64,000 nt of DNA from Delphinapterus leucas (lineage: Eukaryota; Chordata; Mammalia; Artiodactyla; Monodontidae): contig NW_022098037.1 in assembly GCF_002288925.2 (NCBI RefSeq), forward strand, positions 7,870,901 through 7,934,900, written 5' to 3'. Below are positions 11,991-25,039 of this stretch, one piece after another. How positions within the stretch are numbered: the first letter of the stretch is position 1; every line of letters begins with the position of its first letter. The translations under genes and the position numbers were made by a program. The notes beneath the pieces were generated by a model. That model worked only from the letters and a program-made list of their open reading frames with translations, was not told the origin of the DNA and searched no databases.

Positions 11991-12664
11991 CAACAACTCC
12001 AAAATCCTTAATCCACCCCCCAGTGACCCAACTGGGAAAATAGCTTCCCTTTTCAAAGCTTGAGGGACTTGAAATGAAAGGAAGCCCATGGAATTTTGTG
12101 AAATGGTGTGGCCTTGAGTGGATTCTGATTCCAGCATTGTTATGCGGATCAGCATGAGATCTTGGACAGACCTCTTCCAGAACATGTTTATAATGGCTCA
12201 TAATCTATACTTTATTTGTTTCCAATAGACATATGAGTTGACTTAGAAAGACATGTACACTCAGGACGCACAAAGGTAGAGAAAAGTAGCTCCGAAACTA
12301 GAAAAGAAGGAAGAGCAGGGAGAAAAAACTTTACTAGCAACCAAGAAGGAAAGGATTTTGATCACTGAGCAATACCCTTAACAATAGAAATACATTCTCT
12401 TTGGTTGTGTCTAATAAAATACATTCTGTTATCTTTGGAAAAGAGCAGTTTTCACAATTACCAGCAATTTATCTGTAGCAAGGATATTCCAGCGGCACTG
12501 ACTTTCAATTGTAGTGCTTTTTGGGGTCATGGGAGGAGGTGTGTATTCACATGTGTGATTATACATACACACAGCTACAGTGTAAGACACTCAAAAACAA
12601 GATGCAGACATCCTGCCTTGGACATACTCTGCCTCTGTGCTCCAGAGTTTATGTACAGGAGGAA

Positions 12665-12960
12665 GCGGTGTAGTGGAGGAGTGCACAGGGTGTTGGGAGT
12701 CACATCTGGGTTTGAAACCTGGCTTTGTGCCATTCAGAGCTGTGATTTCTGAGTTCCCTTAATCTTTTAATCCATCACCCTGTTCTATGTTCTTTACAGC
12801 ACTTATCTCTACATGAAAGTATATGTTCATTTGGTGAATTTATTTTACTGTCTGTCTCCTCCACAAGAATGTAATTTTCATCAGGGCAGAGGTTCTACTG
12901 TGCCTGGCTCAGAGTAGGTGCTCAGTGAGTCTTTGCTGAGTGGATGAATGAGCTGAACAT
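12665..12960 (+). repeat. MIR followed by L2 3' end
   Basis: 12665-12775 resembles plus-strand MIR ('ttgggagtcacatctgggtttgaaacctgg'). 12790-12960 is an L2 3' end: 'acaagaatgtaattttcatcagggcagagg', 'tgcctggctcagagtaggtgctcag', 'gctgagtggatgaatgagc'. Confidence 0.65.
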
Positions 12961-13039
12961 CTTTCGCAGGATTGTTGTGCTCGCGGGTGGAGACCAGCCT
13001 TATGTCAGGATTACATCTAGTGTGTTCTGTTCATAAATG

Positions 13040-13490
13040 TGTCTTTTTTGCAGATCGTCAGAGCTGGAAGGAGTCCTGAAGACTATTCTAGTTCAAAATC
13101 CGCACCCCACCGCCAATTTTACAGATACCAGACTGAGCCTCTCCAGCCCGATTAGGTGACTTTCCAGTACATAGCTTCAGTAAACCAAACACGAGAGCCC
13201 ACAACTCCTAATTCCGGGTCCGGCATCTTTCCACTGCAAAGCTCCACCAGCCACTGTGCTTGACCCAGTGTGTGTTCCTCCTGCCAATGTTCTGATGCAT
13301 TCTGTTGAACAAACAAATCATTTCTGGCTAGACACCCCTGGCACTTTCCTGTGCTCCAGGAAGTGTGCTAAGACCTTTATAGACATTATTTCACTTGATT
13401 CTCATACTAACTCTAGAATGTGCATATTTTTATTCCAATGTTTCATATGAATAGACCTGAGGATCTGCAAAGTTAAATCTCTTGCTTTCA
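13040..13490 (-). repeat. MIR-related fragments
   Basis: 13340-13490 is a reverse-complement MIR ('aagtgtgctaagacctttatagacattatttcacttgattctcatac'). 13040-13220 ('cagagctggaaggagtcctgaag...gtgactttcc') looks MIR/MIR3-related but is weaker. Confidence 0.5.
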
Positions 13491-14644
13491 ACACACGGGT
13501 GTTACAGAGCACTCTCTAAACCCTCCTCTTTACCCCCAGTCACCGACAGTGACAATTTGTGGTTCTCCATCTTCTAAGTGCTCTACAAATAAAACTTTAG
13601 TCCCCAGAGCTCCCTAACCAGATCGCTGGCCCTAACCTCCCGCCATAGTCACGGGGGCCCCACGGCCAGCAGCACAGAAGCTAAATGATGGCAAAGCTGG
13701 CATCTGTTCCGGGATCTGACGCCCATGCCGTCCCTCTTCAACACGAAGTTCTGTCTCCCAAGCCCTACGTACCATTTTCAAAGGAAGTCTTTCTTTCAGG
13801 ACTCAAAAAAAGTTAGTCCAAAGTTCTGCAGTCTCTAGTTATACTAAAACATCAATCATCCTCTCCTGTCCAGGCTCCCTGTTCTCTAGATTGTTCTCAC
13901 TAATCCTACAGTTGACAGATGCCTTAGACCCACGTTATCTCCCAGGGCTGGGCTTTAAGTCTGAACCCCAGAATCCGGGAGTGTGATCAGTCGATTAGAG
14001 TGTGTTCTGCAGTCGTTCGCCTCAAGGGAAAGGCAAAAGTTCTAGCGAACGGAGTACACCCTGGACATTATCCCTGCCTGCCACGTTTAGGGCTCTCTTA
14101 CATTCCAAGTCCAAGGCTAACTCTTGTGCATTTTCCTCTCTTTTTAATTTTCTTCTTCCTCAGGTCTGAGTAAGTGTGAGACGTCTTCATACCCCATTTT
14201 CTCCCAAAGGTGAAAAAAAGCTACAATTTCTCATAATTTTGCCATTTTGATACCTGGCTGAGAACACTTATAAACATCAAAGAAGAGCAGATCTGCATGG
14301 ACCCCAACTGCCACTCCAGATTGTCAAGGACCAGTTTACAGAAGATACAGGCAGTGATTTGTCCAAAGACAGGCAACTAGCTGGTGGCAGCTCTGGAAGC
14401 CAGCTCCCTGACTCCTCAAGCCGTGCTCTTTCCCTGAAAGCCACACGGGACAGATGTCCTCTCACTGGGAAACATCTGTTGAGCACGTGTTATCTGTCAG
14501 CTTCCTAGACATTTTCATCATCTTCAAGTGAATTCAGCCTTCCTGGTGAGCTCACGGGAGTAGGAAAACCCAACACTCCTCAGACCTCTTTCCACCGGGG
14601 GCCAAACTCCCCTCCCTGCGCAGCTAAGGCCCGCCCTGGCTCAC

Positions 14645-14704
14645 CTGTCCGAAGTCGCTGAGTTTCCTGACCGAGCCTCCGTTCTCCAGGACCACGGCTG
14701 ACAT
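14645..14704 (-). CDS. PAH: Phenylalanine hydroxylase, coding exon 1 with start codon
   Basis: Reading the minus strand from ATG at 14704 gives 20 codons, MSAVVLENGGSVRKLSDFGQ, ending CAG|gtgagc, a canonical donor at 14645/14644. Human exon 1 also encodes 20 residues, with the same end (RKLSDFGQ). The PKA phosphorylation site Ser16 in R-K-L-S, which activates the human enzyme, is intact. Residues 3-12 differ more than the rest, as expected in the disordered autoregulatory tail. The phase joins exactly to exon 2 (7127-7234). The gene points away from ASCL1. The exon sits at the edge of a CpG-rich block (14.58-15.06 kb), consistent with a TATA-less promoter. Confidence 0.96.
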
Positions 14705-15200
14705 GCTAGCTCCCGGCGCGTGCGGTCTCCGGAGCTCTGGGGCGTCAGTCGCAGGCGGGTTTGCAAACAGTGCAAACAGCACGTGGTGCTGAGGTTTTTA
14801 ACCTGGCGTTAGGGAGGAGAGATTCCAAGGTGTCTCCTGCCGCGCTTACCCGCCACAGTCACGCCCCCGGTGGGCGTTGTCCTGACGCGGCGAGCTCCGG
14901 GTCACCCCCGCCTGGACCGCTCGGAGGGGAGGGGCAGGGGGAGCGGGCCGGGGAGGGTGTGGCTGGTGACGGGAGTACGGACTTGGCTTGCCCGCCTTGG
15001 ACGGAGGAAGGCCAACAAGAGAACGCAGGGCCAAATGTGCCCTGGCGATTAGACAGGTTTGGCACTTCTGGGACTCTCAGAAGCCTGGGCACGGGTTCTC
15101 TGCGATTGGTGAAAACCTGTGACAGCCGGATGATAACCTTTATAAGAAACAGAGCCAAGATCTCAACTGAGATGGGGGAGGGGGGATTCCTTTCTATGTT
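14705..15200 (-). promoter_or_regulatory. PAH: PAH 5' UTR and promoter region, CpG-rich
   Basis: Upstream of the PAH ATG on the minus strand is a GC- and CpG-rich block (to about 15060), followed by 'ccaatcgcagag' (inverted CCAAT near 15103). I cannot place the transcription start. On the minus strand the 9-mer CTGTTTGCA is directly repeated (complement of 14762-14779), each copy holding the FOXA core TGTTTGC. 'aggtttttaacct' at 14792-14804 is a palindrome loosely like HNF1. A liver gene would suit such sites, but that function is inference. Confidence 0.6.
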
Positions 15201-17440
15201 ACCACTAAGGAAGCTGCCTTTTTTGTGCTCTGACTTCAGAACATTACTTATAGGTGATGCTGTGAACGCTGGGCACAGTGGCTAAGGAGCAAAGAGAATA
15301 ATAAGATAAACGACCTGGGATGAAATGCAGCCATGTGTCCCGGAGCTGTTTACATCACTGCTGGGAGCACCCAGAAGAGGACGCAAGCTCAGTCTTGCCA
15401 GGATGTTTTAAGAATGTGGATAAGAGAAAGAATGAGGTGATGCATTTAACACTTAGTACAGTTCATGCCATATAGTTAAACACTCCATAACTAGAAGTTA
15501 TTGCCTAAAAGTATGCAACAACAAATGCTTACTGCGGACCCCTCTGTTGTATGCCAGGTGGTACTGGGGATACAGCAGTGAATTAAGTGGAGGACCCTGC
15601 CTCCTGCCCACACCCGTGCTGCCATTCTGGGAGGGAGACAGAAAACAAACAAATAAGTTTAGGCAGAGCTAAGCCTTCTGAAGAAAATAAAATAGGGAGA
15701 TGGGCTAGTAGGCAGGAAAATGTCATTCACCTCAGTTTTTTCAGACCCAGGAACTGAGACGAGGCATTCATTGCCACCAGGCAAAACAAAATATAAAAGA
15801 GCACTGCAGAGTCAGAAGTTCAGAAAGGATGTGAAAAAATCAAGGGCATCAAGACCTTGAGTGCCTGCCTAATATTTAGCCAGGAGAGGGCAATGGGCTA
15901 AGAGAAAACAAGCCAATAATAGAGGTTGCTAGAAATCCGCCCCCTCCCCTCCCATAATCCTTTGACGGAATGACCAAGCACCTTCCAAAAGAGAAAAAAA
16001 AATCTCAGATTCAGGATTCAAAACAAACAGATGAACTCCTGATTCCACCACTGATTAACTTTGGTCAAGTCCATGCCTCAGTTTCTTTGTCTTTAAAATG
16101 GGGCTTTAAGCGTTGCTGTTTAGGATTCTTTGAGCCTGTATGATGTGCCAGGCTTTCTACTGGCTGCTAAGAAGACAGATATACATTAAGTGTAATTTCT
16201 GTCCAAAAGAAGTCCTTGGGTGTGTGATTAATATTCTCTGTGGTAAGTTGGAAGATCAGTGTTTTTGAACATGGAAGGGCAAGACCTTGACTTCCACCCT
16301 CAGGAGAATAGGTATCCTTTATCTGACTCCAGTGGTTTTCTAGTGTGGTAGACATGAAATGAAGAGTTTTACTGCACCCTAGGATTGCCTTGCAAACATC
16401 ACGTCAACCCTTGATGTTGCTGGCGTACTAAGGAGAGCAATGAATGTGACAGCGCCTGTTGTATTGCCATATAACAGGCATGCAATGAATGAAAACAGCA
16501 GAAACAGCTACTTACTTACATGCACATTGTATGTTAGACACTGCCAAGCTCTCCCCATGCATGATTTCATTTCTTCCCTCATAAACTTGAACCGTGCACC
16601 CCCACTTTATAAATAAGGAAACTGAGACACAGAAAGTTTAGATAAGTAGTTCAAAGTCAAACTACATTTCACCCAATTCCAAGACACTGGCTCATAAATA
16701 CTCTTCCTTCCCTTTTTAAAATAAGACCAACACTGACTTTTAGGACAACAAAATAATAGCACACTTCTCTTTTCTTTTCACACCTACTAAAAATGGAATT
16801 CTTAATTTCCTCTCACATAAAAATGCCCCGGATCTGTGTTGGGAGGAGAGCACAACTAGTTGTCTGCTACTTCAGAGAAAATCACTTAACAGCTTCTTTT
16901 AAAAATTATTCTGGCAAAAAGGGAAAATGTATCCATGAAATAAGAGAAAAACCCACTTGGGATGAGATTGATGGTGACATGAATTTTGTAGATGATTTTC
17001 AAACTATCATTTTAATTGGGATGGAATATAATGTGTTGCTGTTATGAACAAGGGCAGTGCTGAGTCCTAAGAAAATTGATGTAGAAGGAACCTTCAAGAA
17101 TTCAGCCTATAGACCACTGAGATATTGTGAATGGCCAGAAAGGGGTGGGCACCATGTCGCAAGATGTGCAGTTGTGTACCTGGTAAACTTAGGGCTGACC
17201 TTCATTGATTTGGAAGTTGAAGATTTCCCAATCACTGCATGTTATCAATCACTTTTCATTTAACCTCACAGGTAGAGAAGTAAGTTAATCATAACCTCTG
17301 AGTTCATGGCCAAAAATCAAAGCTTCCAAGGCTCCTCTCTTGTTTTATTTATTCATTCTCTTTTATCTTCATTCCCCACTCCCATTCCGTTACCCCAGAG
17401 GCCACATCCTTAACATGTTTTAATATTTAGCCATGGATTT
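15201..17440. other. Intergenic DNA upstream of PAH, few old repeats
   Basis: No gene recognised. Holds a reverse L2 3' end at about 15500-15700 ('tgccaggtggtactggggatacagcagtg'), a plus MIR at 16030-16120 ('caagtccatgcctcagtttc') and a reverse MIR at 16500-16700 ('taaataaggaaactgagacacag'). Short open frames around 16793-17263 match nothing I know and lack support. Confidence 0.6.
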
Positions 17441-17449
17441 GTTAAATGC

Positions 17450-20400
17450 AGGGAAATATTGGAGTGTGTATGTATTTTTCATGGATATGAGTGATGTCGT
17501 AGTATAGATTTACTATGGTATATACATGTACTATAGATTTCATGGTTTCTAACTTTTTTCTTTCAGCTATGTTCTTAGGATGTAGCCATGCTGCTGAATG
17601 TACTGGTTCTTTGTACTTTTAACTGGAGTAGAGTATTCCACCGTGTGTATCCACCACATTTGATTTCTCCATTCCCCAGTGATGGACACCTAGGCTATCT
17701 CTAATTTTCCACCACCCCAAACAATACTGCAGGAAGCATCCTCATCCTTGTCCACTTATATACCTGTGTGAGAATTTTTCTGGGATAGAAGGGTAGGTTC
17801 CTGAATCATGGGGAACGTGCGTTCGTAATTTCACAAAGTACTGCCAGACTGCCCCTTTGAACAGCTTGTACTCAGTCCACACTCCCACAAGTAGGGCAAA
17901 AGAGTTCCTGTTGCTGGGTATCCTCAGTATTTGGCTTTTTCCAAGTGTCTGATTCTTTGCCAGTCTACTCAGTGTGAAAAGGTATGTTCTTGCTGTTTTT
18001 AATTTGCATCCCTCCTCTAACGAATGAGTTTGAGTACCTCTTTCTACACCATGCCACATAAGATTTCCCATACTTTCAATAGTTCATTATCAAATACTTT
18101 GCCTATTTTTCTGTTGGGTTTCCTGGTTTTTGTCTTGATTTGCAGGAATAATTTGTATGGTCTAGATATTACCCTCGTGCCTTTCTCAAGTCACAAAGAT
18201 ACCATCTCCCAATCTATCACTCTCAGTTAACTGTCAGCTGATGTCTTTCCTTGGGAAAAAATATAATTCAGATGTAATAAAAATCCATCTTAAAATAATG
18301 CTGTGGTTTGTGCTATTGGGGTCTTTTTTAAGAAGTCCTTCCTCATCCCTAAGTTGCTAAGATATTCTCTTCTTCCTTCTGTCATCCTTAGAGTTTTCTC
18401 TTTCACATTCAGATCTTTAATCTTTCTATATCTCTTGTATATGGGATATGGTAATCACCCAGTTGTTTTTTCTTCTCCCTCCATATTATGAGTCAGTTTT
18501 TCAATAACATGGGCAAAGACTTTTCCCCAATTTTTAGGTCAGAATTTTCTGAGTTGAGATGAAATTGCCATTTCTACCTGAGTCTTTCTCTAAAGCTTAA
18601 TTTTATTCCATTGGTTTATTGCATTATGTCTCCTCTTGCGTCCATATCATACTGCATTTATTATTACAATATGGTTTGGTAGTATATCTTAATATCTGGT
18701 TGTCAAGTCTCCCTTCTTGACTGTATTTTTTCCCAAAGTTTATTTGTCTATTAATGCACACTTATTCTTCCATATTTCAGCTGAGACATTAATTGCTTTA
18801 ACTCTGAATGTATTGGCTAATCTAGGGACACTTGTGTTAAACAGGAGTAGTCAAGAGTAGACATACATGCTAGGTCCCAATTTGTTATGAATGCAGCCAA
18901 AGTTTCTCCATCAATATTATGCTAAATGTATGTTTTTGATGTTATAACCATCATCAGATTTATGAAACCCTCTCTTCCCCCTGTGTGCTGAGGCTTATTT
19001 TTATCATAAAGCAATGAATTTAGAAAATGCTTTTTCTGCATCTACTGAGAAAATTATGTGACGTATTCCTTTTAGTCTATTAATGTGATGAATCACATTG
19101 GTAGATTTTTTTAGATGTTAAACTCTTCTTACAAACTAGGATAAACCTTCCTTAATTATGATATATTAATTTTTATTACACTATTAGATATGGTTATCTT
19201 ATGTTTTATGTAGGATTTTCCCATCTCTGTTTATTAGTGAAATGGAACTGCAGTTTTATTACTTGTACCATCATCATCCTATTTTGACATCAAGATTACA
19301 GTAGCCCTACAGGAGGACTTGTACAACTTTCCCTGTTTTTATAGTTTCTGGAACAACCTATAAGATAGAAATTATTTGTTTCGTGAAGATTTGGTAGGGT
19401 AGGACCTCTTGTAAATATACTGGACCTGAAAGTTTGGGAGGCAGGAAAAGTAATAGATTATAGTTCAACTTATTTAACTATTATTGGCATATTTATGTTT
19501 TCTGTTTCTTCTCATTTTATATTTTTTTCAGAAATTAATTCAGTCTGCAAGGTCTCAACAAAACTAACATATTATTGTTCAAAACATTCTTTTCTTATTT
19601 TGTGAAGTTCTATTGTGTCTACATTTATTTTTCCTGTTTCATTTTGTATTTTGTTTATTTGAATCTTCTCTTATCCTGCCAGATGTTTGTCCAATATGAG
19701 TCAGCATTACATAAGACTGCTCCTCTTTATTTTTTGTGTTGTCATTTATTTCATTGTTTCTCCCCACTTTTCTTTATTATGCCTTTGTTTGAGCTTGTTT
19801 TGTTGTTCTTTTCCCAACTTCTTGAGTTGAACACTTATTTGTTTTCAATCTTCTTTTTTTCCTGATAAATGCATTTAAAATGAAATGTTTCTAAGTACTG
19901 CTTTGGCTGTGTCTCATTAATTTGATACAGTCAGTGTTTTTTACTATTGTTTGGTTCTAAATTTTGAATATACTTTTCTCAATAATCCAAGGGTTATTAG
20001 TAATCTACTATTTAATTCAAGGTACTTGACATATTTTTAACTTTCATTTTTAAATTTTTAACTGAATTACATCATGGTTAAAGAGCCCAGTCTTTATGAT
20101 TATGATTTTTTGGAGTTTATTGAAGCTTTCTTGGTGGCCAAGCACATGTGGTCAATTTTTGTAAATGTTCGGGCATGCTAGCAAAGAATAGGTATTCTTT
20201 ATTTCTTGGATATAGGTAGATAGATAGATATAGATATTTTAACATACTCATTTCAGAAGTTAATAAATCAGACAAAAATGATGTAGAACACAAACAATAC
20301 ATTCAAACGTTTACACATAGATTATAAGTATGTATGTATACATACATATCTTGTGTTTTAATCTAATCTGATAATTTCATCTTTTTATTAGAAAGTTTAA

Positions 20401-20590
20401 CCCATTTACATTTATTATAACAACTTTTATGGTAAGACCTACTTCTGCTATTTTATTTCATATTTTCTATTTCCTGCACTTTTTATTTCATTTCCTCCTT
20501 TTAAACCTTTCTAACCTTTCTATAGAAGGATAGATCAAATTTTCTTCTTATGATTAAGAAGTTATCCTTTCTATTTGTTTTTCTTTGCTG
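17450..20590 (-). repeat. Ancient L1, about 3 kb antisense, decayed ORF2 and 3' UTR
   Basis: The plus strand reads as antisense L1: 'acagcttgtactcagtccacactcccac...' and 'tttttaatttgcatcc' (3' UTR), 'tcagatctttaatctttctatatctc', then ORF2 antisense landmarks such as 'aaatgctttttctgcatctactgag' (about 19025) and 'ttattgaagctttcttggtggcc' (about 20118). All frames are broken. Contains the short perfect palindrome TATGTATGTATACATACATA at 20329-20348. Confidence 0.75.
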
Positions 20591-20593
20591 ATT

Positions 20594-20972
20594 GTTATGA
20601 CCTGAAACATTTGTGTCCCCCCAAAATTTATATGTTGAAGCTTAATCCTCAATGTGATGGTATTTGGAACTGAAGACTTTGGGAGATAATTAGATCATAA
20701 AGGTAGAGCCCTCATGAGTGGGATTAGTGCCCTTATAAGAAAAGACATGAGAGAGTTTGTTTCTTCTCTCTCTGTTCTTCACTATGTGTAATATAATGAG
20801 AAGATGGCTATCTGAAAACCAGGAAGGGGGCTCTCACCAAACAGTAGATCTGCCGACAGCTTGATCTTGGACTTCCCAGCCTCCAAAACAGTAAGGAAAA
20901 AAAAAATTTGCTGTTTTATCCACCCAGCCTATGTATGGTATATTTATTATAGCAAACCAAAACTGACTAAGA
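20594..20972 (+). mobile_element. Solo LTR of the MaLR (MLT1-like) class
   Basis: Starts TGTTATGACCTGAAAC, contains 'gtccccccaaaatttatatgttgaag', 'tgatggtatttgg', 'gagtgggattagtgcccttataag', 'cttgatcttggacttcccagcctcc' and ends '...aactgactaagata': a typical mammalian MaLR LTR from end to end, about 380 bp, with no internal retroviral sequence beside it. L1 antisense sequence continues on both sides, so it inserted into the old L1. Confidence 0.7.
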
Positions 20973-20974
20973 TA

Positions 20975-21570
20975 CTGGTTATCTCTGTTATTTATTTTTT
21001 CCATTGAGATATGATTTTTAATTTCATTTTTTGTGTTTGAAGAGTTAAACACTCATGTGGATCAAAAATCCAAAAGTAAAAGCATAAATAGTGAAAATTC
21101 TGTCACACTCCCATATCCTTCAGGCACCTGATTCTCTTCCCCAAAGACAGCCAATGTTATTATTTTCTTCCAGAGACTTTTAAGCAAATATGTGTTTGTA
21201 TTTGTGTGTGTACATGTATTCTTTCTCCTCCTTTCAAATAGTAGCACAATATACATGGTATCTTGTCATTTTGAAATTTTAACTTAATAATATGTCTTGA
21301 AATTACCCTGTTTACTATGTATACCTTCCTCATTCTTTTTTAATAGCTCCATTGTACTTCTTTCTATGAATTATCATAATTTAATTGGTACTCTGTTAAT
21401 TAACATTATTGTAGTTTCCAATCTTTTGCCATTACAAATAATGCTGTGATGAATAACTTTGTATATGCATCATTTTACACATAAGTTAGAATATGTCTGT
21501 ATGAAAAAAAGACCCTAGGTAGAATTTCTGGGTCAGAGGAGTGGGACATTTATCATTTCAATAGATATTA
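20975..21570 (-). repeat. Antisense L1 3' region
   Basis: 'aatagctccattgtacttc', 'gtagtttccaatcttttgccattacaaataatgctgtgatgaataac', 'agaatttctgggtcagagg' is the classic antisense of an old L1 3' UTR. Confidence 0.75.
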
Positions 21571-24110
21571 AAAATTATTAATTATCCTCCAGAGGGTAAC
21601 CATATAATTTATCATCCAAACTGGAATTTTTTGATAGTGAAAGGAGTGCTAGTGATAATTACACTGACACAACAGATATAAATTGGAACTATCCCAGGCA
21701 AATCATTATGTGTAGTTTCCCAATCCATATGGGTTCTACCAATTTATACACTACCAGAAAAATGTGAGAGTGTCTATTTCCTATAATTTTCCAACCTAAT
21801 ATGAGGTTGCTTACCTCAGTATTGACAAATCTTGACAAGTAGGTTCAGATACACAGAAAGACCAGACATCACTTGAGTAAATCAAATAAATCAGCTGAGT
21901 CAGGATTCACAGCAAAAAGGTTATCAACATTATCTAGGGAGAAGCAGGGCTATAGCCCTCACAAGTGAGTACACACACATGGATGGTAACATCTGAGTGA
22001 ATGAGAGATATATCAACTTCATGGAAGCTTGGCACCCGCCTTCACACCAACCTGATGACCATGAGACTAAAACACGTCTGGACAGAGCCTTGCCTGGATC
22101 AAACAGAACTCATTGAATGACAAAATATTGATAATTACTGAAGCTAGGTGATAGGTAATTATTTTATTATCTCACTTTTATTGTATTTTTTGTCAATTTC
22201 CATAATAAAAACTTTTAAAAAGAGAAAAAAAACAGAACTTATTAACCTCATCCATACATTGCATAAGCTTATGAAGACGCTACAGCACAAAACCTAGAAC
22301 CAACTTCCCACTTATCAATCTCTTCACACTAATATAAACTGCTTAAGCCAAGAACATTTATGAATTTATTGCTGTGGGAGCAGAACAAATGTTAGATACC
22401 CAGACATGTGGCCTTTAGGCCAGCCATGAGGCCTCTTCTGCACTTAACAAATTTTAAAATCCTTGACAATCTGGAGGAAAAAGAAACTCATTATGGTTTT
22501 AATTAGAATATCTTTTATTTTGAGCAGGTTTCTATTTACTTTTCTGTGAACTATTTATACCTTGAGTTATACCCCTGCCCTTTACATTTTAAATCATCAG
22601 GCAGCACAGAGGCTTGGGCTTTATCCCAAAACCCTGCCCCCAGCCCCAGTTACACTGCACTGTGGATGATACCTGTTCTCCATGGAAGCATCTATAGTTA
22701 TAATCTGGTACTGTTGTTCTCTGGCACACACACACAAAAGATGTCCAAATTATGATTATTTCTTTAATGGGGAGTTTTGTATTTAGCATGAAGATTTCCC
22801 ATTGGGGGATTTTAAACATGGTTCTGTGGTCTGGGTGATAGCTTCTGACTTAGAGAGGTTCAGCCCACAATAAATTGTCTCTTTGGGGTCATCTCACCAT
22901 GCAGTCAAGTTCAAGTAAAACATACCCTTGTCCTGCCAGTGGTGGAGTCTAGCTTGCTCTCACTGTGGCCATCCATCCATGTTCAATATTCAAATAAGCT
23001 AGAGAGTTTCTTGCCTTTATACATGAGTTAGGCATAGTCCCTACATCCCCCAAATTCCAGAGAACAAAGGCCAAGCTCTCTGTTAGGTTCTTTTATAAGG
23101 TGAAGAGGAAAGATGTCTGGAAAGAAAGGAGAAATGTGACAGCACACTTATCAATGGAAAGAAAAAATTTCACAGCACACTAACAAATCTCTCTCTAATG
23201 AAATTCTCTATTCCGATCGTTTGTGTTGGTCTCTTAGACTCCTCTTATAAATCCTTAAAGTGAGTGATGAGTTGAAGGTTGCAAAATGGGCCTCACCATC
23301 TCTTAGAGTTTCCCGTAAGAGTCTCAGACTCCAAAGCAACAACCACAAAACAATGACATTTAATATACCATTAGAGTAGTAGCAGAGCCTATGGGTCTCA
23401 AACAAATTCAGATGTTCCTTCAAGTGTGTAACTAGGGCCATGCATTTATGTAGAATTTAGAAAAGGGGAACGTTGGGAGGTAATTTCCCCGGCATTTCTA
23501 CATGTCTTGGACTACTTTTCCAAGGGTATTTGCACAGCAAACAGCCTTGGAAGTGGGAGATAGTATCTCCCTCTGGGTCAAAGGGCAAATTTGTTTCCTG
23601 ATCAGCATAATAGATAGAGAACCTCTCCATCCCTGAAGAAATTCTATCATAATAAAATCTTTCTCCTCTCCCCAGAGAAGATTTTTGTTGTTCCAGGGTA
23701 AAGAGAATGCCTCTCTTTGGAGAGGAGGATGGGAAAGTTGCCATCAGCCCTTAAATAAGACCAGAGTTTCCTAAGCTCAGTATTCCTCAGCTGTGACACA
23801 GGTCCAGTGTGTGCTCAGCACCCACCCAGATTCACTCTGCTTTGACGCCCATGGACTTGAGGGACAAGGGGAGCCAATGTAAACCTGAAACATGTTGCCT
23901 ATTTTGCTCCGAGCAATTTACTGCCTAAATTCATTTGGGCTTGTTGTTTCCTCACTGGCCAATTTCTGGAAGTTTGGCATGGTCTGGTAGTTACACTGAT
24001 ATTTGGGAACTCCTCAACCCACTTGATGCAGAAGAAACAAAGACGTGGCATATGTGGCGAGCTGCCCCATTTTCTTTCCTTCTCTCTCAGGAAATAGAAG
24101 CTCTGAATGT
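21571..24110. other. Intergenic DNA with no recognised feature
   Basis: AT-rich non-coding sequence. I see no gene, exon pair, tandem repeat or clear repeat family. The longest open frames (23457-23744, minus, 95 codons; 23208-23441, minus) show no family motifs and are probably chance. Confidence 0.5.
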
Positions 24111-24114
24111 TAGC

Positions 24115-24480
24115 TAGCCAGCCCCAAGGCCTCCCAGAACAAAAGCATTTCCCAGGCTTCCTTGCAGCTAGATGTGATTACAGGCCTAACATTTGACCAA
24201 GGAAATGCAAAGAGAAGTGGTCTGTGTAACATCTAAGAATTGTTCCTAAAGGAAGCTGCCCTTCTCCTTCTATTTTCTCCTTTTTGTGGGTCAGAATGTA
24301 GAAATGCTGACTGTAGTTCGAGGAGCCATATTGGATTATGAGGTAAAAGTAGGAATAGGAGCCATGCGTTTCAGAGCAAAAATAGAGAAGGATCAAGATA
24401 GAAGGAACCTGGTTCTTGACACCATGGACCATCACTCCAGCAGCCTTGGACTGCTGACTTAGACATTGACATAAGAGAAA
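24115..24480 (+). repeat. Old LTR- or DNA-type interspersed repeat, unnamed
   Basis: 'tttcccaggcttccttgcagctagatgtg', 'accaaggaaatgcaaagagaagtgg', 'gaggagccatattgg', 'agcagccttggactgctgac' resembles a familiar medium-age mammalian repeat whose name I cannot assign with certainty. Confidence 0.45.
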
Positions 24481-25039
24481 AATTAACTTTTATTTCTGTT
24501 TTGTTTATACCCATGTATAATTTTGAAATTTCTGCCACTCACAACCGAATCTACTTCCAGCAATAGAAGAGACGTGGGGATGTTCTTTAAGATGGATTTA
24601 TCTGTCCAAGCACTACTCCTTCCTTATCAGATTTTAAAGAACAATGCAATGTCTCACTGGAAAAATGTAGGAATCCCACCCTTCCACCCCGCACCCTGCA
24701 CAGGCAGCTGGCTGTGAGCTTCCTCAGAACCTCACTTCTATGGTCTGCTTCTTTTTAGTCTAACTTTTCCCACACAGACAACCCAGAAATCTGAAGATTG
24801 CTATCAGTCAATGCCCACACAAACTAACAATTAATGTATGAAGAAGTTTTCATCAAAATAAAAATGAAGGCAGGCTATTCTAGGAATTCTCAGCAGAACT
24901 TAGACATTTCCTTGGGGTATAATAAAATCAGTTGGTAAACCAAATGCACTTGATCAAATTTATTAAATGTACATATATAAAATCTTAAGACTCTGGAGCC
25001 ATTACTTTAGCATCCTTCTTGGCGATCAGATTGAAGTCA

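Larger units (their letters stand above)
7235..14644 (-). other. PAH: PAH intron 1
   Basis: The 7.4 kb between PAH coding exons 1 and 2 on the minus strand, with gtgagc at the donor and tgtag at the acceptor. It contains MIR, L2, one CHR-2 SINE, an L1 doublet and a MER5A copy, listed separately. No extra exon is apparent. Gaps at about 7870-8650, 12000-12660 and 13500-14330 hold nothing I can identify. Confidence 0.9.

Noticed and set aside
14761..15285. 174-codon plus-strand frame opposite the PAH start region
   Set aside because: Antisense to the PAH 5' region in GC-rich DNA, starts at a non-ATG codon (TTG), no motif seen. A divergent transcript is possible but unsupported.
20329..20348. 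20-bp perfect palindrome TATGTATGTATACATACATA
   Set aside because: A simple TA/TG-type repeat within an old L1; expected to arise often in such sequence and no sign of function.
20594..20972. Possible endogenous retrovirus provirus
   Set aside because: Only a solo MaLR-type LTR is seen. No gag, pol or env remains next to it, and L1 antisense sequence continues on both sides.
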